A stretch of DNA of 64,000 bases from Pieris napi (lineage: Eukaryota; Arthropoda; Insecta; Lepidoptera; Pieridae): NCBI RefSeq assembly GCF_905475465.1, contig NC_062247.1:8556001-8620000 (forward strand), written 5' to 3'. Each line of letters opens with the position of its first letter. Position 1 is the first letter of the stretch. The notes beneath the pieces were generated by a model. That model had not been told where the DNA came from. It worked only from the letters and a program-made list of their open reading frames with translations, and ran no database searches. Position numbers and translations under genes: made by a program. This document shows positions 24,727-38,380 of the stretch, piece by piece.

Positions 24727-24975
24727 TGACTCTCATCCCTAAGGTCTTAGGTTCTGATCCCCGGCTGTGCACCAATGGACTTTCTTTCTATGTGCGCATT
24801 TAGCATTCACTCGAACGATACAGGAAAACATCGTGAGTAAACCGGCTTGCCTTACACCCAAAAAGTCGACGGCGTGTGTCAGACACAGGAGGCTGATCAC
24901 CTACTTGCCTTTTAGATTGGCAAATGATCATGAATCAGATAAAGAAATCTGAGGCCTAGACCTCAAAATGCAATT
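24727..24975 (+). mobile_element. tRNA-derived SINE, family A, copy 2
   Basis: It has tctcatccctaaggtc…, a B-box mutated to ggttctgatccccggc, then gtcgacggcgtgtgtcagac and caggaggctgatcacctact. It ends in gaaatctgaggcctagacct. The two 60-codon open frames crossing it are fortuitous. Confidence 0.8.
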
Positions 24976-27140
24976 GTGATACTTAAATTACTAGACTAGT
25001 GTAAAAGTTGGAAGTATAATATTTGAGTTGTACAAATAAGTGCCAAAAATAATAACTTTCCTGTTACGTTATTCACTGATGCAAATAGCCTAGAAATTAT
25101 TCCAGTGATTCATAGAAATTACTCCACGGTTCATTCGTTCTGCAAATTAATCGGTTTATGACTGATATGCTTCGAAGAAATCTTAAGCCATATTGTTTGA
25201 ATCTTCACATGAATCATAAACGGGAAAATATACACTTTCTTATTTAAATCCTTGTTTACACAATCTCTTACATCATTTTCACGACCTTTTTATTATAAAT
25301 ACGTTCTTCATTTCGTTAATTTAATTTCAAGTTTATAAAAAAGTAGATCTACGACGCTGTCTAGATAACTTAGTTGATTTAAAAAATTCGTAATTAATTA
25401 AAAAAGTGGCCTAAATTGCCAACAATACAATGTATTATGTACGAATCATTGTTACTAATACAATTTGCTATTTTCTCGGTTTTAATGCAATATTGTTATA
25501 TTATAAACCCAAGAAATAAATTGTTACGGTTTTTACTATAAATACAAAACTTGTCATTTTCGAGTGAACTATACGAGTATATTACTCCGTGTCGGCAGAG
25601 AAATATTCTTCGAACATTTTCACTGTTTAGTAGCAATATAAACAATTCTCGAGGACATTGTTGCAGAACATTTGTTACATTTACACGACTACACACTAAC
25701 ATTTACAATTTAAATTCTACACGTGATTTAACTAGTATAATTGACACTTAAAACCGCTTGCAATCAACTGGCGAATGATATTCTTCTTTAACAAAGTATA
25801 AAATCTCTTCTATTTGCGAATCAAAGCAAAAGCATTGCCTTGTCAAATCAATATAAAAAAACGTGTCTTATTTGAAACGTTATTCAATAATATGGGTACA
25901 ATAATTACAATTTGCACTATAAATCGATGTATTGTGTATTGACAAGCGCATACCAGATAACATCATTTTGTGCCAATAATGAATATAAATAAAATACTAT
26001 GTTTTACAATACTTAATAATTAATTAAATAAATCATAAGTATTATAACTCTCTCGGGTTTATCTTTGTATCAAAGTTGTTTTAAAAATTTCTTTAAGTCA
26101 TTTGCAGAAATTCAAAAATGGAACTTGATTTAACTTAGATATCAAGAGTTGACTGTCATCATTCAGCTCATGACAATTTGACTTCAACTGATTGATTTAC
26201 GATTTTGGAATAGCTATTCCCTTTTAATAGTTTCACCATTGCTTACAGCCTCATTCAAAATCAACCTATTTAACTCAAATAAACAACAATGGATAAGCGG
26301 ACAGAAGATTTTTACTTTAACCTATGAAGTCATCCAGGCTGCACCTAGTGCATACAATAAAGCAGTTCATTTAGCGATTGATGACTCGATAGTACATTTC
26401 AATTTATGGCACCATTGAATTCTTACAACGCTCAATCATTACCCTAGATTCTGTGACCGCTGTGTAGGCATAGACTGCACCAATGTGTGTATTTAATAAG
26501 CGAAATTGAACAGCCGTGTTTTGTTAATTCCTGACCATATGTGTACTGCTTCGTATGATAGTAGGCTTGTTATTTAAGTGTTCGAAAATTGTATTATGGG
26601 CGAACAAAATGCCAACTCTGCATATGTTTATTGATAAACATCATCAACCCAAATGCCTTTTGAGTTAATAATAAAATAAAAAAAATAAAAATCAGTTTAT
26701 TTGACGAAAAAACATTTTGTACTTTTGTACTAAACTATAATTTAGTTAACCACTAATTAAATAAAACTTTCACATATAATATAGTTTACAAGGCAAATGT
26801 TGTTTTGTTTTATTTCACTATATAGCTATTCAACGGAAATTAAAAATGTAAAATATATAAAAAGAATTGGGGTGGGCCTAGGGTTTAGGTAGGTTATATG
26901 TGTAGGTAAATAGTTTACGAACTCAGATCTACCGATCTACAAAAAAAATCTTAAGAATCGGAAAAGTTTGATATACACGAGAATTTTATATGAATAGATT
27001 TTATGGGGGAAATGGAGTGATAAATTGAACACACTTAAGTAACATTCATAAAAAATGTTTCATTAGATTGAATTAAACATACGGGGTAAGTTGCTTGATT
27101 CTTAGCCGTGCGCTTCGGCTTTACCAAGGAAATATAATCT
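24976..27140. other. No gene recognised
   Basis: AT-rich intronic DNA. Only a possible Lep1 5' scrap (cacgagaattttatatgaat near 26980) is seen; the short open frames at 25.5-25.75 kb overlap each other on both strands and match nothing known. Confidence 0.6.
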
Positions 27141-27515
27141 ACTAGCAGACCGGCCAAGCGTTGCTCTGGCTAAGGTTTTTGTTATATTACATAGTAGCAA
27201 ACTATTCAAGGGAAACGGTAGGATAACACCAGCCATGGGGACCACCATGCTTTTTTGGTGGTTATGCCATTAAATTGTAGCTTATGTGAAACGTACTTTC
27301 AACACAGCGCCATCTGTTAGAATTGTGACTATCAAATACTAAACAAATATTTTGCAATAAAATAATATTGCGGGTATAAATTGAGATGTAAGCTATCCTA
27401 TCTTTAAAGTTGGATCAAACTACACACGGTGTGCAAATTTGATTGATATCGGTTCAGTAGTTTAGTAGTCCATCGCGGACAAACAACGTGACACGTAATT
27501 TATATATATTAAGAT
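27141..27515 (-). mobile_element. Helitron-like element, subfamily with actagcagacc end
   Basis: It begins actagcagaccggccaagcg, ends gacacgtaatttatatatat, and contains cagcgccatctgttag and gattgatatcggttcagtag, the usual landmarks near the two ends of this group. By analogy with Lep1 it lies on the minus strand. Confidence 0.6.
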
Positions 27516-30092
27516 ATATCTCAGCTACAGAGTTAGTGTATTTGACATATCAAGAACTACTGGTCCACTTATTGAGGAAGCTAATAGCAAACATCGCGCT
27601 ACGTTTGAACGCGGGTGAGATTATTTCCGGGTTTAAGTTGAGAACGGAAGCATTTGTAAGTGAATTTTATAAATGTTAAAGAATGTCGGCTAGGTAACTG
27701 TGACGATCGTTATCTTGTTAATCTCGTGCACCGTTGCGCTGCATTGGTTAGCGTGCTTATCGCATGTCTGTATGCAAGGTCGCTGCGCGTTAGTGAACAT
27801 TGGTATTTGAATTCATTTTTATTTGAAACCGGAAGAAGCAGTCAATTAGAGTTTACTATAACTATTACTAAATGCTTACGTACGTTAGTGTGTTAGATAT
27901 TATATTGTAATAAGTGCGTATTAATTTAGAAGTTTAGATATACATTTTATAGTAGGTAATACAGTTGATACTGTGATCTAGCCTAAAAGGGCTTAACAGT
28001 TCCATTGTAGCATAATATATTGTTTTGTAAAACGTATATATATAATATATATTATAAATTAAAGTCACATGTTAGTCATTCATTTTACAATAAAAATTAA
28101 GCAAAACCGACAAACTTAACATATTAAATACCTATTTATTTATTAACTGTAATTATGTATAAAACGAAGTTTACAATAGTTTGATGGAAACATAAAATAG
28201 ACATAGTTTTTCTGTCCACCAGGACATCGAACTAATATAAAACATATATACTATATCATCAATATATCAATGGATATATACTTAAAATTTTAATTGCGAA
28301 ATATTGATTAACAGCATATAGCTGGTGTATCACCAGTGCCCCGTCTTGAAACCCTCAAGAAAATAGCCGATAAAGACAGTATACATATTAATAATTGGTG
28401 TCTATGTATTGGTCGGGTTCTGTGCTGTAGTGGTTCGATGTAGGAATACTGTATCTCCCAGCACTATATTGGTTATGTTTGAAAAACTTATAATTATTAT
28501 ATTGCTCATAATAAGACAGTAAATTATTATTTATCTAACTATATTTGCCTGAAGCTGCTATTTGTTTTTATTTGAATCAAACAGATTGTCTAATACCATA
28601 CATAATAAACAAAATTTGTTCATGCAAAGTTGAAAATTATACGTAATTTGTAAGCTATTAATATATATTAAAGTTAGATTTAAAGATCAAAGTACAGTTT
28701 TTGCTTTTTGGGTGATGGCTTTTATTCTATGAGGAATGTTATAAAAAAGTTTTACCTGGATAAATCTCTTTTTTATTAAAATCTTGACATGAATTCAAAT
28801 GCAGGGATTAAAGAACAAGTCACGTACTGACCATACCAGGGGTTGTTCGAAAAATATTTTGGCTTCATTTGAAATTGTTAAAATATTTCAAAATTTCATT
28901 CATTTCACACAACTCCCGAGACAGAATATTGTCGACATTTAGTAGTTTTTTTTGCACTAAAATTGCTAATTTGTTTAGGCTTTTGGTAGATTGTGACATA
29001 GAGAAGAGACTTTTAAAAATATATACAATATACATAGTTACGAAAACAAATATTAATAATATTTGTAATATTTTGTTTCGCCTTCAATTTATGTATGTTT
29101 AGCGATTTATAAAAATTATAACATTTGGTTAATTAATACAAAATCAATATTTGTATTAATCTCGCGTTATCTTGCCGCGATAAAATTTGTGAACTCTAGT
29201 TTAGACACAACGTAGGTGTTGTGTTGGTGGCTGTGGCCTACATTCTGTTATGTCTAATCAGAGCCATAAACTATAGAGTAAAAATGTTTTCATAGTTTTG
29301 ATAACAGGTTGTGAGATGTTATTCATTCATACTAATCGCTAAAGCATTATTTATACTTAAAATTACTAATAATTACTCCAAGTTTTTATTAAGTTGATAT
29401 TTCTTTTATTAAAGTGTATGCTGAAATAGATAACAAAAAAGACCACGATTGAATTATACAAGATCTATTACAAACAACAAGATCTTCCAATTTTAAAAAT
29501 CGAATTTCTATGTGTTAGTCTGTGGCATTATATTCCCGGTAAAAATAATTATATTCACTCTTAAAACCTATAAAACCTTTTTTCGGTTACCTCTGTGGAA
29601 CTAAAGAAATGTCGATATTCAAAAGAGGTTTTGTTTATTAATTTGAAGCTTATTAAACTGATGCGATACCAAAATGTTTCGATCAGCCTTATGGGCGTAT
29701 ATTTTGATAACATTTATAATGATAACAGGTTGTAAAACATGGTTAGGCCTTCATTCATATGTATTTAAATTTGTTTACTTTTTGTTTTCCGGCGCTCGGA
29801 CTCGTAAACTTGGGTGGTTTCCCATATAAGCCTTACGAGCGAATGTAGGTGTGTGAACCAAGTTTATTATAGTGTTTTTTCGCCTTTTGGGAACAAGAAT
29901 TATTACGCATTTTATTATTTGTTATAAAATTAAAAACTAAAGTTGGGTGTATCTTATATAAATTATTATATTATCAGATTACAATGTTTTGTCAAATAAT
30001 TATTATCGACAACTGTGACCATGAATACACGAAACTTCATGGGTTTAAAGTCCTTATACGTAGCTATCTACAGTAGTGCTCAAGTACTCATT
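27516..30092. other. No gene recognised; CpG-richer patch at 27.6-27.8 kb
   Basis: The stretch 27590-27800 has a raised CpG count (aacatcgcgctacgtttgaa, gtgacgatcgttatcttgtt, aggtcgctgcgcgttagtga) and two overlapping short open frames without known domains. The rest is plain AT-rich sequence with a (TA)n tract near 28035. Confidence 0.5.
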
Positions 30093-30141
30093 CGTCTCTT
30101 TCTGACCAATTGGGTCTACGCTGAGATGAAAAGAGACAGAT
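30093..30141. repeat. Short fold-back repeat N, copy 1
   Basis: It pairs gtctctttctgaccaattg with atgaaaagagacaga across a tctacgctgag loop. Related copies are at 30932-30981 and, diverged, at 36249-36303. Confidence 0.55.
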
Positions 30142-30284
30142 TACTAAGTGTAGACTTATAACAGAATATTTAGTATACGTATTTTTTTATATTCAACAGG
30201 GCAAGGAAATAACTATTTTTATTTATACATTTTTGTGATTTCAATGTATTAATTGTTCTACTAAACATAATTATTACTCGTTAT

Positions 30285-30449
30285 GGCCGATTTACATTAT
30301 CTTAGTATTTAGGAAAGTGCTTTAGGATAGTAGGTACTTTAGTTGAAACATGTAAACGCTACTTGCTTTAGTAAACGCTATGCTAAAGAACTTGCCTTTC
30401 AAGTTGTACTAAAGCACTCTCCTAAACACTAAGATAATGTAAATCGGCC
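30285..30449. mobile_element. MITE with ~40-bp terminal inverted repeats
   Basis: It has ggccgatttacattatctta then gtatttaggaaagtgcttta at the left, and the near-perfect complement at the right (…actctcctaaacactaagat then aatgtaaatcggcc). It is 165 bp with no ORF. The flanks read ttat and ttaa. Confidence 0.88.
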
Positions 30450-30931
30450 TTAAGGGATCGTTTGTATCTCGTTTGAAAGGAACCTATTCAAAATATCACC
30501 AAACAGACAGATAATATAAATTAACTTAGAACTTTGTCATTATGTGATTTCACAATCACAATTAACTCACGGTGTCTGCGAGGGTGTCACCAATAAATTA
30601 GGATAAATTTATTCACCACAACAGAAAGTACAGAATTGTATTTACATAACAATACACAGTATTAAATGGGGCAAATACGCAACCGATGCGCATAAGCAAT
30701 CTGACGCGCGTCTAATTATATCCTGGACGCGTCAATGAATTTCTACTACGTTTTAATTGTTACAATTATGAAGAATTTCACCAATTGGCACTGGGTTTTT
30801 TCACTCAGCACATTTGAGTGGGAACTTTACGAATGTCCGTTAATAGACTTGAGATAAAACTATACATAATCTTCCTGCTTCATGCAGACATAAGATAACT
30901 CAGCCTAATTGCACTGTTTTGACTGAGCACT

Positions 30932-30981
30932 ATTGTCTCTTTTTGTTAAGTTGTGTTTACGCTATGATGAAAAGAGACAGA
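30932..30981. repeat. Short fold-back repeat N, copy 2
   Basis: ttgtctctttttgttaagtt, gtgtttacgctatga and tgaaaagagacagat show the same order and inverted ends as copy 1 at 30.1 kb. Confidence 0.55.
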
Positions 30982-33784
30982 TAACTGTTTAAACGGTAGA
31001 ATTAGTGATTAAGTCTAATGTATAAGAGGGTAGGTCACCGTGGCTTAAAGGTAACATGAGATAATGGACGCTCAATTGTTTTGGCTTAGACTCTCTACTT
31101 GCCTGAAAAATACCAATAAAACAGATGATGCTTCTAATGAGGTATGATGCAAGGGTATGGGAGCACGAAAACATTTATAGAAATTATTGAACAAATGCAT
31201 TTGCTATTGCAAATTAGTAAATTATAACCCGGCAAATTTAAATATTTCCTACACTTTATAAATCCTATACGATAGCCAAAGGGGTATCTAACCAATATTA
31301 AAATTAAAGTTCTAGTATAGAACGTATTTTCTTGTTATGTAATTCAATCGATTAATAGTCTATACTGCGTTGACATTTGAAGAGGCTTACGCAGGATTAA
31401 AGGTTTATTTATTTTGTACCACACTGTACTAAGCTCCTAAATCATATTTGAATTTAAAATAAAATATACATTATTCGGTTCTATTAACCTTGTATATAAG
31501 TATCTCTGTTTTATATTATCACAATATGACGTAGATATTTAATATAAAAATACGGTTTTTGGTTGAACTTAGATTATGCAATGGATTATGAAATTTTTAA
31601 ATGCGCAATTAAAACATTCTAGTATCGTGAAGGAAGATATCATTTATATATTTAGAGGTTAATATATAAAAACCCCGATAAATAAAAACCCCCACATATG
31701 TGATTATAAGAATAAATAACAGGTTAAAAACTTAAATATATTACTGACTTTACACATTTAATAAACCTTATTACTTATAGTCTTAAAACAAAAGAGAGTG
31801 ATTTTCCTCACTCATAATTACGTAATAGTATTATAGAACCTACTAATAAGGCTTATCTAAATGGCCACTCGACGTTTTTATGGAAGGTCAGCGTGGCGCA
31901 CAATTGACTTTGTAGAAACCACTTTGAATTTGGCACTTCTTATTATGAAGATTTTGATACAATATACATCTTCATATTATATCAAATAATAATAATATTT
32001 TGTAAAATAACAACTTGGAAAGATTATGACAGTAAATGTGTGGTGTCAGATTTTCCTACGCACTGTGTGATGTCAGATTTTATTTGACATTATTGGCACA
32101 GTAATTAGCTAAATTTAGTATGTTTTTTACGAATTGTAATATAACTTCGGTAACGATATAAAAATCTACTTGTAATGTTTATTAATCGTCCCAAGGCGAC
32201 GAAAACAAAAACGGAGAACTTATAATGACGCCATAAAACAAAAGACGATCTTTTAAAAATTTATTGCGAGTTAAAAAACTGCAATCGAGTAAATCAGATG
32301 TAAATCACTTGCGAAGTTTTTACGATCGCTTAAGGCATTTTAAAATTTTATCCGATGAATCGTCAGTTAATTGAAATGCAGTTAAACCATTTTTAGAAAG
32401 CTTTGGACGCACGCCAGCGTAACAGACACTGCATGGATTTTTGGTTCAACGCTACGGTCAAGGTTACTTAAGTGAGCGATTAAAATCATCTGCTCATATT
32501 CATTAAAGCTTCATTACATTAGCTGCCAAAATATCTTTACTTTTTTGATGTAACGTGATCTAAAGCGTTTAAATGCATTGGGACTAAAATTTAATTAAAA
32601 AGATCTTGACGAAAAAGTTTCATTATCTTCGTATTCTTTTTAATAATTTGAATTTCGAATTTTATTCTAAAGCTCTGTGTTTGTTATTTGTCGGTGTTTC
32701 TGAAAGTTGCTTTCTTTCTTTTTTTCGCTTAACGATAGGGTAATAAGCATACGACTTCTTGGTTTAACTTTTTCGGTGAAACAACCATAGTATCGTGATG
32801 ACAGATACAGTATTATATTTTCCTTAAAAGTATCAAATTTCTTCATGTGTGTGTAAAATAAACGAAAATTCCGCATTCCTGCGTAACTATTGTAAACATC
32901 CTTCATAATATTGTAATGACGGAATACAATTAGGAAGTACAAGCGTTTCCCGTAGATGTGCCAGATAAATGACGTTAGATTTGGCAAACATCCACCCTAT
33001 GAAGCAAGTTTATTACAATTCGACGTATTTATGACTCATTAATATTTTATCATTTATAGTATAATCTATATAGATAGCTTGATAACAATACGATAACAAA
33101 GATAATTTCAATATCTTGGAAACACAATTGTTTAAAATTTAACCTCTCTGGGGGACGCCCATGTCTCTTTCAATAATATTGTAAGACACTTTGACTAAAT
33201 GATAATTAATATAAAAGAAAAGATGATCATTCTGTTTGTTTACTACTAAACAATAGTTTTTTTGGAATCCATTCTTTTTTGGAATCTACAATTTAACACA
33301 AAACAATTATTTTTACACAAAAATCATTTTGTTATTTAGTTACTTTGACAATTGACACAAAACACATGTAATGCAGTACAGTAATCTTCCATTCCGAATC
33401 CAACATTATTTCGCTGGTAATTCATCTCATAAAACCCTCTTTGGTAGTATTTTCGTCAACTTTGACAATTGACATTGATGAAACACAGATTAAATATTGT
33501 TCTAGAGTTTTTGGAATTGCATTGCTATGCTAATTGATGAGAGACGTTTAGTATGATTAAACACACGGCTAAACATGTTTAATGGTTTTGACCTTACGAC
33601 GTCTTTCTCGCAATGAGGTGTTTTCTTATTGTAGTATTGACGTAAGAAAATCATAATTACTTCATCTTTATTATTAGAATATTATTTCTAATACGTAATT
33701 ATTTAAAATTAATCCTATGCTATTTGAACTCATTTATTTGATAGTGCCTCTAATATATTATTTAAATATATTTTTTGTGATGGT
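30982..33784. other. No gene recognised
   Basis: Holds a 106-codon minus-strand open frame (32667-32987) without recognisable motifs, and a lower-AT patch at 32180-32480. No repeat copies matching elsewhere in the window were seen. Confidence 0.5.
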
Positions 33785-33995
33785 TTCATGATCATTTGTC
33801 AATCTAATAGGCAAGTAGGTGATCAGCCTCCTGTGCCAGACACACGCCGACTTTTTGGGTATAAGGCAAGCCGGTTATGTCACAATGTTTTCCTTCACCG
33901 TTCGAGCGAATGTAAAATGCGCACATAGAAAGAAAGTTGTAGGTGCACAGCCCGGGATCGAACCTACGACGCCACAAGGCCAACACTGCTCGCTT
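33785..33995 (-). mobile_element. tRNA-derived SINE, family A, copy 3
   Basis: The minus strand has head agcagtgttggccttgtggc, B-box ggttcgatcccgggctgtgc, and body through gtgtgtctggcacaggaggc to gatcatgaaacc. The open frames on both strands here are derived from it. Confidence 0.82.
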
Positions 33996-35610
33996 CTATT
34001 ATTCGTCTAGTCTCCTTTATCACAGAGAAAAAACAATCTGACAGAAAGATGGAAATTACCATAGAACAGTGGAGTAAGACAAATTGATTATAAGTTTTAA
34101 CTAATATAATTTAAAATTGAATTAAAACAGTTTTATTAATTGAATGATGTGTTTTATATCAACCCAGATAGTTATTCTACAATCAAAGTTACGCGATATA
34201 TGTAATTTGCTTATCTACTTTTTATCGCTGTTCGGCCTAAAAATACAGGTAAACAAACTACTGTGCTAAACTAAATCTGCGCTCCAAGGTCAAGATTCAA
34301 GGCTGAGAGCAAACCAGGCGCGTATTTTCAACAGGATGTTTATAAACTCCATTGATTAGTTAACATCGTAAAGTTTTTAAACTGATACCTGTAAGCGTGT
34401 GGACTGATCTATGGGTGTACTATCTCGCTGTTTAGACATATGCTATGACAACTATTTTTATTTTGGTGCTAATTATGCAGCTTCTCTTCACACTCAGTTG
34501 TCATGTATAAGAATTTAACCTAACACCCATTTAACATACAGTATAATATGTTAGAGGCTAATGAAAGAAGATAACGAAAAAGCGCGGCAAATTAAAAAAA
34601 TGTTAGTATGGTATCCCTAAAAGTTTGATATATTTTGTGGATTAAACTTACTTGATACTTGATTTTATTTTATTATTTTTACATTGATAGTAACTGTATT
34701 TCTATGAAATAAAATACTATACGTATTTAGTCTATTACTATTGATACTTAAAGTGACTAGCATTGCATGGAAACCTAAAACTATATTTATTATGAAACAC
34801 AACTTTATTCGGAATAATCAAAATCAGAATCCAAAAAAACCAACAAACAAAGTTTAGGCTATACCTGTTAACTATTCGGAAAAATATATAATAGAAATAA
34901 AAATGAGTAATTGCATGAAGTATCAAGACAATAAATCATACTAACCTAAGAAATTCAATGACATTCTGTGTTGCCATCCGAAAGTTTTAAAATAATTCAA
35001 TTATCTTCTTTCATTAGTCAGACTTATTACCGACTTTACAAAAAGGTACGCACTCACCGCATAGTATGCACGAATACGAAGCTACTATAATATATTGTGA
35101 GCTCTTTTATACACATTTCAAGTCTGTAACATCTGTATAAAGGGATCCTATACCTAATTCAGGCTAAACGTGTTTCGGAACGAGAAAAATGAAAAAATAA
35201 AACGCACTCGCGACAACAATTTTTGAGTAGCGGAGACTTTATAAATTGTTTTTAAAATGTCCTAATCTAACGATAATGTTTTGATATAAAAAACTGTTGG
35301 CTCGGAAAGATGATATTTGTATTGTTAAGTGTCAAAACATGACATTTGATAATCGGGTAGGTATATATTTATAAATCGTATCAATGCCCCGATATATTTT
35401 TGTTTTATATCAAATTTCAGATATACCTGAAACATACTCCGAATAAATTATGTAATTTTCATATAGTCAACAATATTTTGTACTTTAGAAGCTATCATTT
35501 TAGTTTTCCCACTGCCCAACGATAGGCATATTCCTTTAATCGATAAGAATATCGATATTTACAAAAATATCAGCTTTGAAAGAGAAGAAAAAAAAATATA
35601 AAAGGAAGTT

Positions 35611-35680
35611 TAGTTAAAAGAGAAAGTGCACTAGCCCCCACACTAGGATTCCCTGTGTCGTCGGCAGCTAGTCTCTTCTT
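35611..35680 (+). repeat. Dispersed repeat O, copy 1
   Basis: tagttaaaagagaaagtgca then ctagccccc, aggattccctgtgt and ggcagct recur at 44675-44743. The identity is unknown. Confidence 0.6.
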
Positions 35681-36248
35681 GTAATTATTTCTATATAACA
35701 CTTAAAATTTTATAATCAAACTACTCAATCAAAGTTCCGACTGACCTATAAAATATAGGAAAGTAGACAATATAAAATGGAAATAGATCGCAGTTGTCAC
35801 TATACTGTCAAATAATTAAATCGATTTTACAGCGATATACTATTGCAAATATCTGAAGTATTTACATTACCTTATCGAAATCATTGCTCACGTTTATTTC
35901 GGGACAAATTTACGTGACTGACGCATGTCGTAATCGATTGAGGTAATCCCTTAACAAACACTGTAATGCTAAAATATTGGGGATTTTGAAATTACTTTGA
36001 AATAAAAGGAAAAGAGGTCGTTATTAAACTCTCGTGTATTAAATCTTTTTCTTTTAAGACTGAAGATTAAAGGCATCTGTAAGTTAACAATGCCTATAGT
36101 ATAAACATGTGGTTTTAAGTTCGATTCCGGGTAAAATAATTAATATTTCTGTGGTAATACAAGCCCCATATGTCCCATGAAATTGTTGCCGGACTGCAAA
36201 CCACGTTTAATTTGTATACTTATTCATAAAAACTAATTCAATTTAATT

Positions 36249-36303
36249 GCACTGTTTTGTCTCTTTCTATCAAATTGTATGTACGCTGTCATGAAGTGTC
36301 AGA
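36249..36303. repeat. Short fold-back repeat N, copy 3 (diverged)
   Basis: ttgcactgttttgtctcttt, ctatcaaattg and gtacgctgtcatgaagtgtc follow the pattern of the 30.1 and 30.9 kb copies. The right inverted arm is eroded. Confidence 0.4.
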
Positions 36304-37799
36304 TGAGTACAGTATATCATACATACCCGTTTTGTTAAAAACAATATCTAATATCTTAGAAGAAATTCGAGAACTTTGAAAGCATCGTAAGCTGACATCA
36401 TTCGACACTTAAAAATGCGCTGTGTAATATAAGAAATGTCTAGACCAACAGTAAACACTAGGTACTGCAATATGATAGCTTTTGTTTTATTTTGCGACGC
36501 TTGTAACAGGACACAATAATTTAATACGCAGTTTATTTTGTTTTTAATTTGGGTTTTTGCTATTTAATATGCATGAATGTCTCGTTGAAATTAAACAGTT
36601 GAAATTAATGGACAATCGTAAATGAACGAAACGAAACATTCGCGATTCACGAGGACTGGCATTGAAATAAATTATATATTAATAATTTCTTATTTTCTAA
36701 TTAATTATTTCTGAAATAAATTATACTGATACGTTCTTATATTATTTAAGATACCCCAAAACTCCAATCAAAGCATGCTTTATAAAATGTGAAATTGTAC
36801 CCCTTTTGGATGCGATAATGAATCAATATAAACAGTATATAGGGATAACCAAATTTTTGACTGTGTTAGTTTTCCATTTATTGACTCAATTGCCTAAAAC
36901 ATTCCATTACCTCACCGTGCATTGTGCATTTGGCGACGTGAAGCCGCATTTCAATTCCCATTTTGAGCGTGATTCAGAAATTTGGCTGCAAAACTTTCAA
37001 CGATCTATTTGAGAACTTGTAATACATCCTTAATTTCAACGCTGTACCATTAAGGTACCGTCTTTTGCTTTACGATTCCAAATTTAGTTGGTCATGGAAT
37101 GGAGTTTGAATAATACATAGTTCTAGCGTAACGCTTTCTAATCAACTGTTTCTTCCTATATAAAATGAAACATTAATATATTTCTATTTTGTTCTGTTTT
37201 AGAAATATCTGACGAATGCTCATTGATGATTGTAGGGTATAATCAATCTATAAACATTCGAATTTTAGCATTAACCTCTTTAGTCATTGGTAATCCAAAC
37301 CTCGCCAAAAATTGATATGATTCTAAAATCTTTACTTTAAATTTGAAAGACAACAAGATTATCGGATTTAACGTTTGATTATAAACATTGACTTTTATTC
37401 ATACATTTAGTTTTGAAAAACGTTTATAAATTCAACTAAGCCCCTATAAAGAATTTCATATTAAATAAAATATCCGTACTATCAGTGTAATGCAAAAGAT
37501 AATCAAGGCCCCTCCTCTACGCGGTTCTTATGATGTATCACATAATTCAGAATACGTTAGCTTGGCATCTAGTATTACCGTTAGGAACCAGATGGCGCCA
37601 GTTATCCACAGGGTATGCACAGGTTATGCATATAGGCCACTAAAATAGTTTTAGCAAGAAAAATACCTGTGTGAACTTAAGTGAGGTCTGTGGTTTGTAA
37701 AAGGTTTTGCGCTTAGAGACTTCAGCGTTGTCATTTGTTTCTACGTAAGATTGTGCCAAGTTATAAGTTAATACAATAGTAAAATATGATTTTTGTAAA

Positions 37800-37910
37800 T
37801 TATCTTTAAGGCCCTATCCCAGCACGAATTGCTGTGTCAGTGTCTCGGAGTGGACTGCGAGTCGCAGTGAAGAGCTGGAGGCTGGAGCACTGATGCACGG
37901 CCCGTAATAA
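37800..37910. other. GC-rich block, unclassified
   Basis: ggccctatcccagcacgaat…, gtctcggagtggactgcgag and ggaggctggagcactgatgc form a GC-rich island of about 100 bp in AT-rich DNA. No protein family or splice-bounded exon was recognised. Confidence 0.3.
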
Positions 37911-38228
37911 CAATTAGTTATGTAAAACATTAAATTAATTTAATTTTATCAAGTTTTTTTCGGAAATGGATTACTTGGCTTGCGATAAAATATATCGTGT
38001 AAATTTTAAAATCATGTTCTATATACATTTTCGTCATAAAATAAATTCAAATTCAAGCTTTGTCTGGATTTTTTTCTATCGAGCGAAGTTATTTAAATGG
38101 TGTATCGATCTTTCAAAATGGATACATAAACTACTCAACTCCACCATATATTTTTTCCATTCGCCCTATTTCAAAGAAATGATGACGAAATATGGAAAGA
38201 AACAATGTACTTTATTGGAGTTTGGCGA

Positions 38229-38380
38229 CCAGCCTTGCGATTCTGTAACTCACTTTTCGAACTCGCACAGCGGTTTTCGCAGCGGCGGTCGCTCTCAAAT
38301 CAGTCGTGAAGCAGTCATTTTACGATTTGGTATTCTGATAAACAATAAACTACAAGCTCCCTCCTTATCCTGCAAGGCAG
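38229..38380 (+). repeat. Fold-back element family G, copy 1 (right arm deleted)
   Basis: The left arm is intact: ccagccttgcgattctgtaa…, acagcggttttcgcagcggc, caaatcagtcgtgaagcagt. After the ctacaagctccctcc centre only tgcaaggcag of the right arm remains. A 148-codon open frame runs into this copy and is not considered a gene. Confidence 0.8.

Noticed and set aside
32667..32987. 106-codon minus-strand open frame
   Set aside because: No family resemblance, no splice-site or promoter context; kept only as a comment on the region.
36806..37012. 68-codon open frame with moderate GC
   Set aside because: No known motif and no splice-bounded structure consistent with synapsin or TIMP.
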